DNA of 64,000 nt from assembly GCA_008694505.1 (NCBI GenBank), contig VZDJ01000090.1, positions 11,481,646 through 11,545,645 on the forward strand, written 5' to 3'. Of the stretch, positions 61,581 to 64,000 are shown in pieces. The stretch is from Cyanoderma ruficeps (taxonomy: Eukaryota; Chordata; Aves; Passeriformes; Timaliidae). Within the stretch, counting starts at the first letter, position 1, and each line of letters starts with the position of its first letter. The position numbers were made by a program, and so were the translations under genes. The notes under the pieces were generated by a model, which saw nothing but the letters and a program-made list of their open reading frames with translations, did not search any database and had not been told where the DNA came from.

Positions 61581-64000
61581 CAAGGGAAAGGAGTGGAATC
61601 CTTTGTTTGACTCTCTGCTTGAGTTGTGAATCACTGTTTCTTCTGGTCGTTAGTGAAACAAAACTTAATTTGGCCTGGACACTGTAGAGATGAAACATGA
61701 TTGGTAATGCTGTATACATTCACTTCAGATGAATTTATAAACCCCAGATGAAATCATTTTGCCTTGTTCCAGACAAGGCAGAGTGTGGCATGTGCTCTGT
61801 AACAAGAGTCAGGCTTGCTGGAGGCCCTGCATAACCTCATCTGAAAGAATATGATTTCATGAGACCAGAGATACTGTGGATTTTGAGCTGTTTGTTACGT
61901 TAGCACACTAATTCATTGATTGTTTCTTGGTTTTGCTCACAGTGAAAAGTAGTGAAAAGTTTTTTTTAAAAAGTTCTTTTCCCCTTCAAATCCAATTATT
62001 ACTGAGTGATGACTTCTCTGATCTCTCATCCTCTAGGAAGGGAAATACGTAATGAGTTCTTAAACCTGAAATGAAGCCATATAAATATTTAACCATAAAA
62101 AAGGTTATTAGCAAACCCAGGTATTCACCAAGTTGAATAAAAGATCGAATTCTTAACTGCATAGAAACCCCGCTCTCCTTAATCACGTTGATCAAGTAGT
62201 AGCTGTCACCTCACGAGATAAGAAAGATGGGGTTTTTGGTGATCTTAACCATAAATCAATAATATTAGAGACATGGGAAATGCAATGAATCTTCCTGTCT
62301 TTTAAACCAACCCTTTGTTCTGTCTTCTAATTCCAAGTTGTCCATGATTTGTTTTTCTGTTCAGTGATACGGTGACATCTTTGTTGCAGACAGCTGTGAA
62401 ATGTTGAGTGCCACTAGTTTTCTGTGTCAAGTTGAACATGGCCTGAAAAGTTAAAATTTTGTTTCTTATCTGGGGACCTCTGGACACTAAGTGCAGTATT
62501 TTTAACAGAGACAACACAAGCAATATGGCAAGATGTCAACACAGTGGCAGTATTAACTGGATTTGTGTCCGGATCCGTCACTGTTTGATCTGCAGACAAG
62601 TGGGACAGTCGCTGTCACCTCATGCTGGGGTCAGCTGCCTGGAGCTGCAGCTGTGCCAGGGATCCAGGGTCAGCCCCCAGCTCCACTCCAGCAAAGCTGG
62701 ACACCTGTGATGCTGTGAAGGCTTTGAGTTTGGAGGATGAGCTGGAAGGAACTAGGGGAGGGGTCTGTCCATGGGTTGGAAGACAAATGGGTAAAAAGGA
62801 TGGCAAATTTTTCATGCCAAGAATATAACCTTTTGAGGTTGAAGGTTGGGTTGAAAAGGTCTGTGGTGCCCAGGTTCTTTCCTGTCAGCTGCTCTGGAGA
62901 ACTTCAGTCCTGTTGTGTTGGAGACCATGGGCATGTGGGTGAGTCCCTTCAGGAGCTGCAGTGCTCTGGGAGGTCTCCTGTTCTCTGGCTCCTTGGAGAG
63001 TAGTGCCATTTTCAGGGAGCAGTGGATTATGTGATCTTGGAGGAAGCTGCATCTTGCTGTGAGGGGCAGAATGTGCACAGTGGGGTTAAAACTTTCCTTA
63101 GGACTGAGAAATGACCTCTACAGAGAAAGAAAAAGCATTGTCAAGTGAGGCCAGCACAGGGGGATCCCTGGGGGAACAGAGAGAAAGGACAGGGACTGGC
63201 CCGCCTTGGGAGAGCAGCTTGCAGGGAGCAGGAGAGGCAGAAGCCAGAGGTCAGAGAGAAGGAGCCTCCCTCTGCAAGGATCAGCAGCCAGCTCCCTTCT
63301 CCCAGGCTGTCCTCCCAGGAGAATAACATGTAAAAGCATGGCACAGAAAGTCAGTGCACCACAGACCTGCAACCTTGGGGCTGCGATGACTGCAGTTATT
63401 TAAATAGGTGGCTTGTCTCTAGACAGCCCCAGACATCTGTCTCCATTCTTCACTTGTTTTTCTGACACATTTCTATTTGCTTGTCCAGAGCTAAGCCCAG
63501 AGGACCTACAGATGGTCGCCATTAATTTTGTCACTTGATGCAATTTTTAGAATTTTTTTCTCAACCTTTTAAAAAGAGATGTGTGTAAAAAATAAATCTT
63601 TTAATAGAGCAACTCACTAGAGGTCTTCTATTTGGATTTAGATGTAATTTTAGTTTTTATTGGCTGGGATTCAATTTTGACATTTCTTTTAAACCGAGTC
63701 TCTCTTGTAGCCATATCAGTTTTTAATTTGATCTTAAATAAACTTTTAAGATTCCCTTTGCATTCCAAGTCTGGCTTCTTTGGAAACTCAGAAATCATTG
63801 CATGCCAAAACATTTCATTTGTTTTGGATCGCATACCTGGTTTTGCATAGGTTTATTCATGATTGCAGGATGCTGGTGTTGCGTGGGCTGAACTTGGGCT
63901 ATGGGCTTTCCAAATAAAGTTTTCAGCAGCGAAGTGCAACCTTGTTAGTGATTTCTTACTGAAGCCTCAGGATTACAGACAAAACTCAGGAGCTGTGACT
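61581..64000. other. Non-coding stretch, no gene seen
   Basis: Unique sequence to the window end. Moderately GC-richer parts at 62,600-63,330 give overlapping 60-90-codon frames on both strands with no recognisable domain. An AATAAA string near 63,914 has no gene to serve. No repeat family or RNA gene was recognised. Confidence 0.6.

Noticed and set aside
1..64000. CRISPR arrays, operons, bacterial promoters or plasmid features
   Set aside because: No regularly spaced direct repeats, no dense same-strand coding and no ribosome-binding-site pattern. CR1 elements and avian LTRs identify the DNA as a bird nuclear genome.

Overview
This window looks like ordinary avian nuclear DNA. I found no gene that I can identify with confidence. 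The clearest evidence is repeat content. There are several CR1 LINE 3' fragments, one of which still encodes recognisable CR1 reverse-transcriptase ORF2 residues. There are also endogenous-retrovirus LTR-type elements of kinds I associate with neoavian, probably passerine, genomes. The background is moderately AT-rich and vertebrate-like: long non-coding stretches, CpG-poor except for one sharp CpG island, and no operons or ribosome-binding sites. Most open frames are under 150 codons. The longest ones are GC-rich minus-strand shadows inside the CpG island or lie inside repeats.

Layout. Bases 1-28,000 are mostly unique non-coding DNA with CR1 copies at about 4010-4379 (+), 9557-10125 (-, with a younger CR1 tail nested at 9877-9948), 12249-12985 (-, ORF2 remnant) and 22340-22488 (+). 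An LTR-type repeat follows at about 28,020-28,773. A very clear solo LTR lies at 29626-30028, with TG...CA ends and a perfect 6-bp target-site duplication. A short CR1 tail is at 33031-33135. Bases 33,136-53,900 are unique non-coding DNA that includes stretches resembling conserved regulatory DNA (38,340-38,960 and 51,000-51,420) and a possible MIR-type SINE core at 50,244-50,320. A CpG island fills about 53,900-56,300. Bases 56,300-64,000 are unique DNA interrupted by an ERV-type LTR at 61100-61580.

The CpG island is the only strong gene-related signal. It has GC boxes and several plus-strand splice-donor matches, including an ATG followed 30 bases later by GTGAGT at 55324. The simplest reading is that a gene or lncRNA starts here and probably runs rightward, so that 55,324-64,000 would be first-intron sequence and 1-53,900 upstream or regulatory DNA. 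The gene's identity and direction are not established. Four internal segments look like exons because a good acceptor, a short body and a good donor occur in order (11063-11155, 26584-26640, 40406-40474, 45395-45559). Some such matches are expected by chance in 64 kb, so they are leads and not gene calls. I found no novel multi-gene system. The most informative items are the CpG-island promoter, the 45395-45559 exon candidate, the nested CR1 and the solo LTR.
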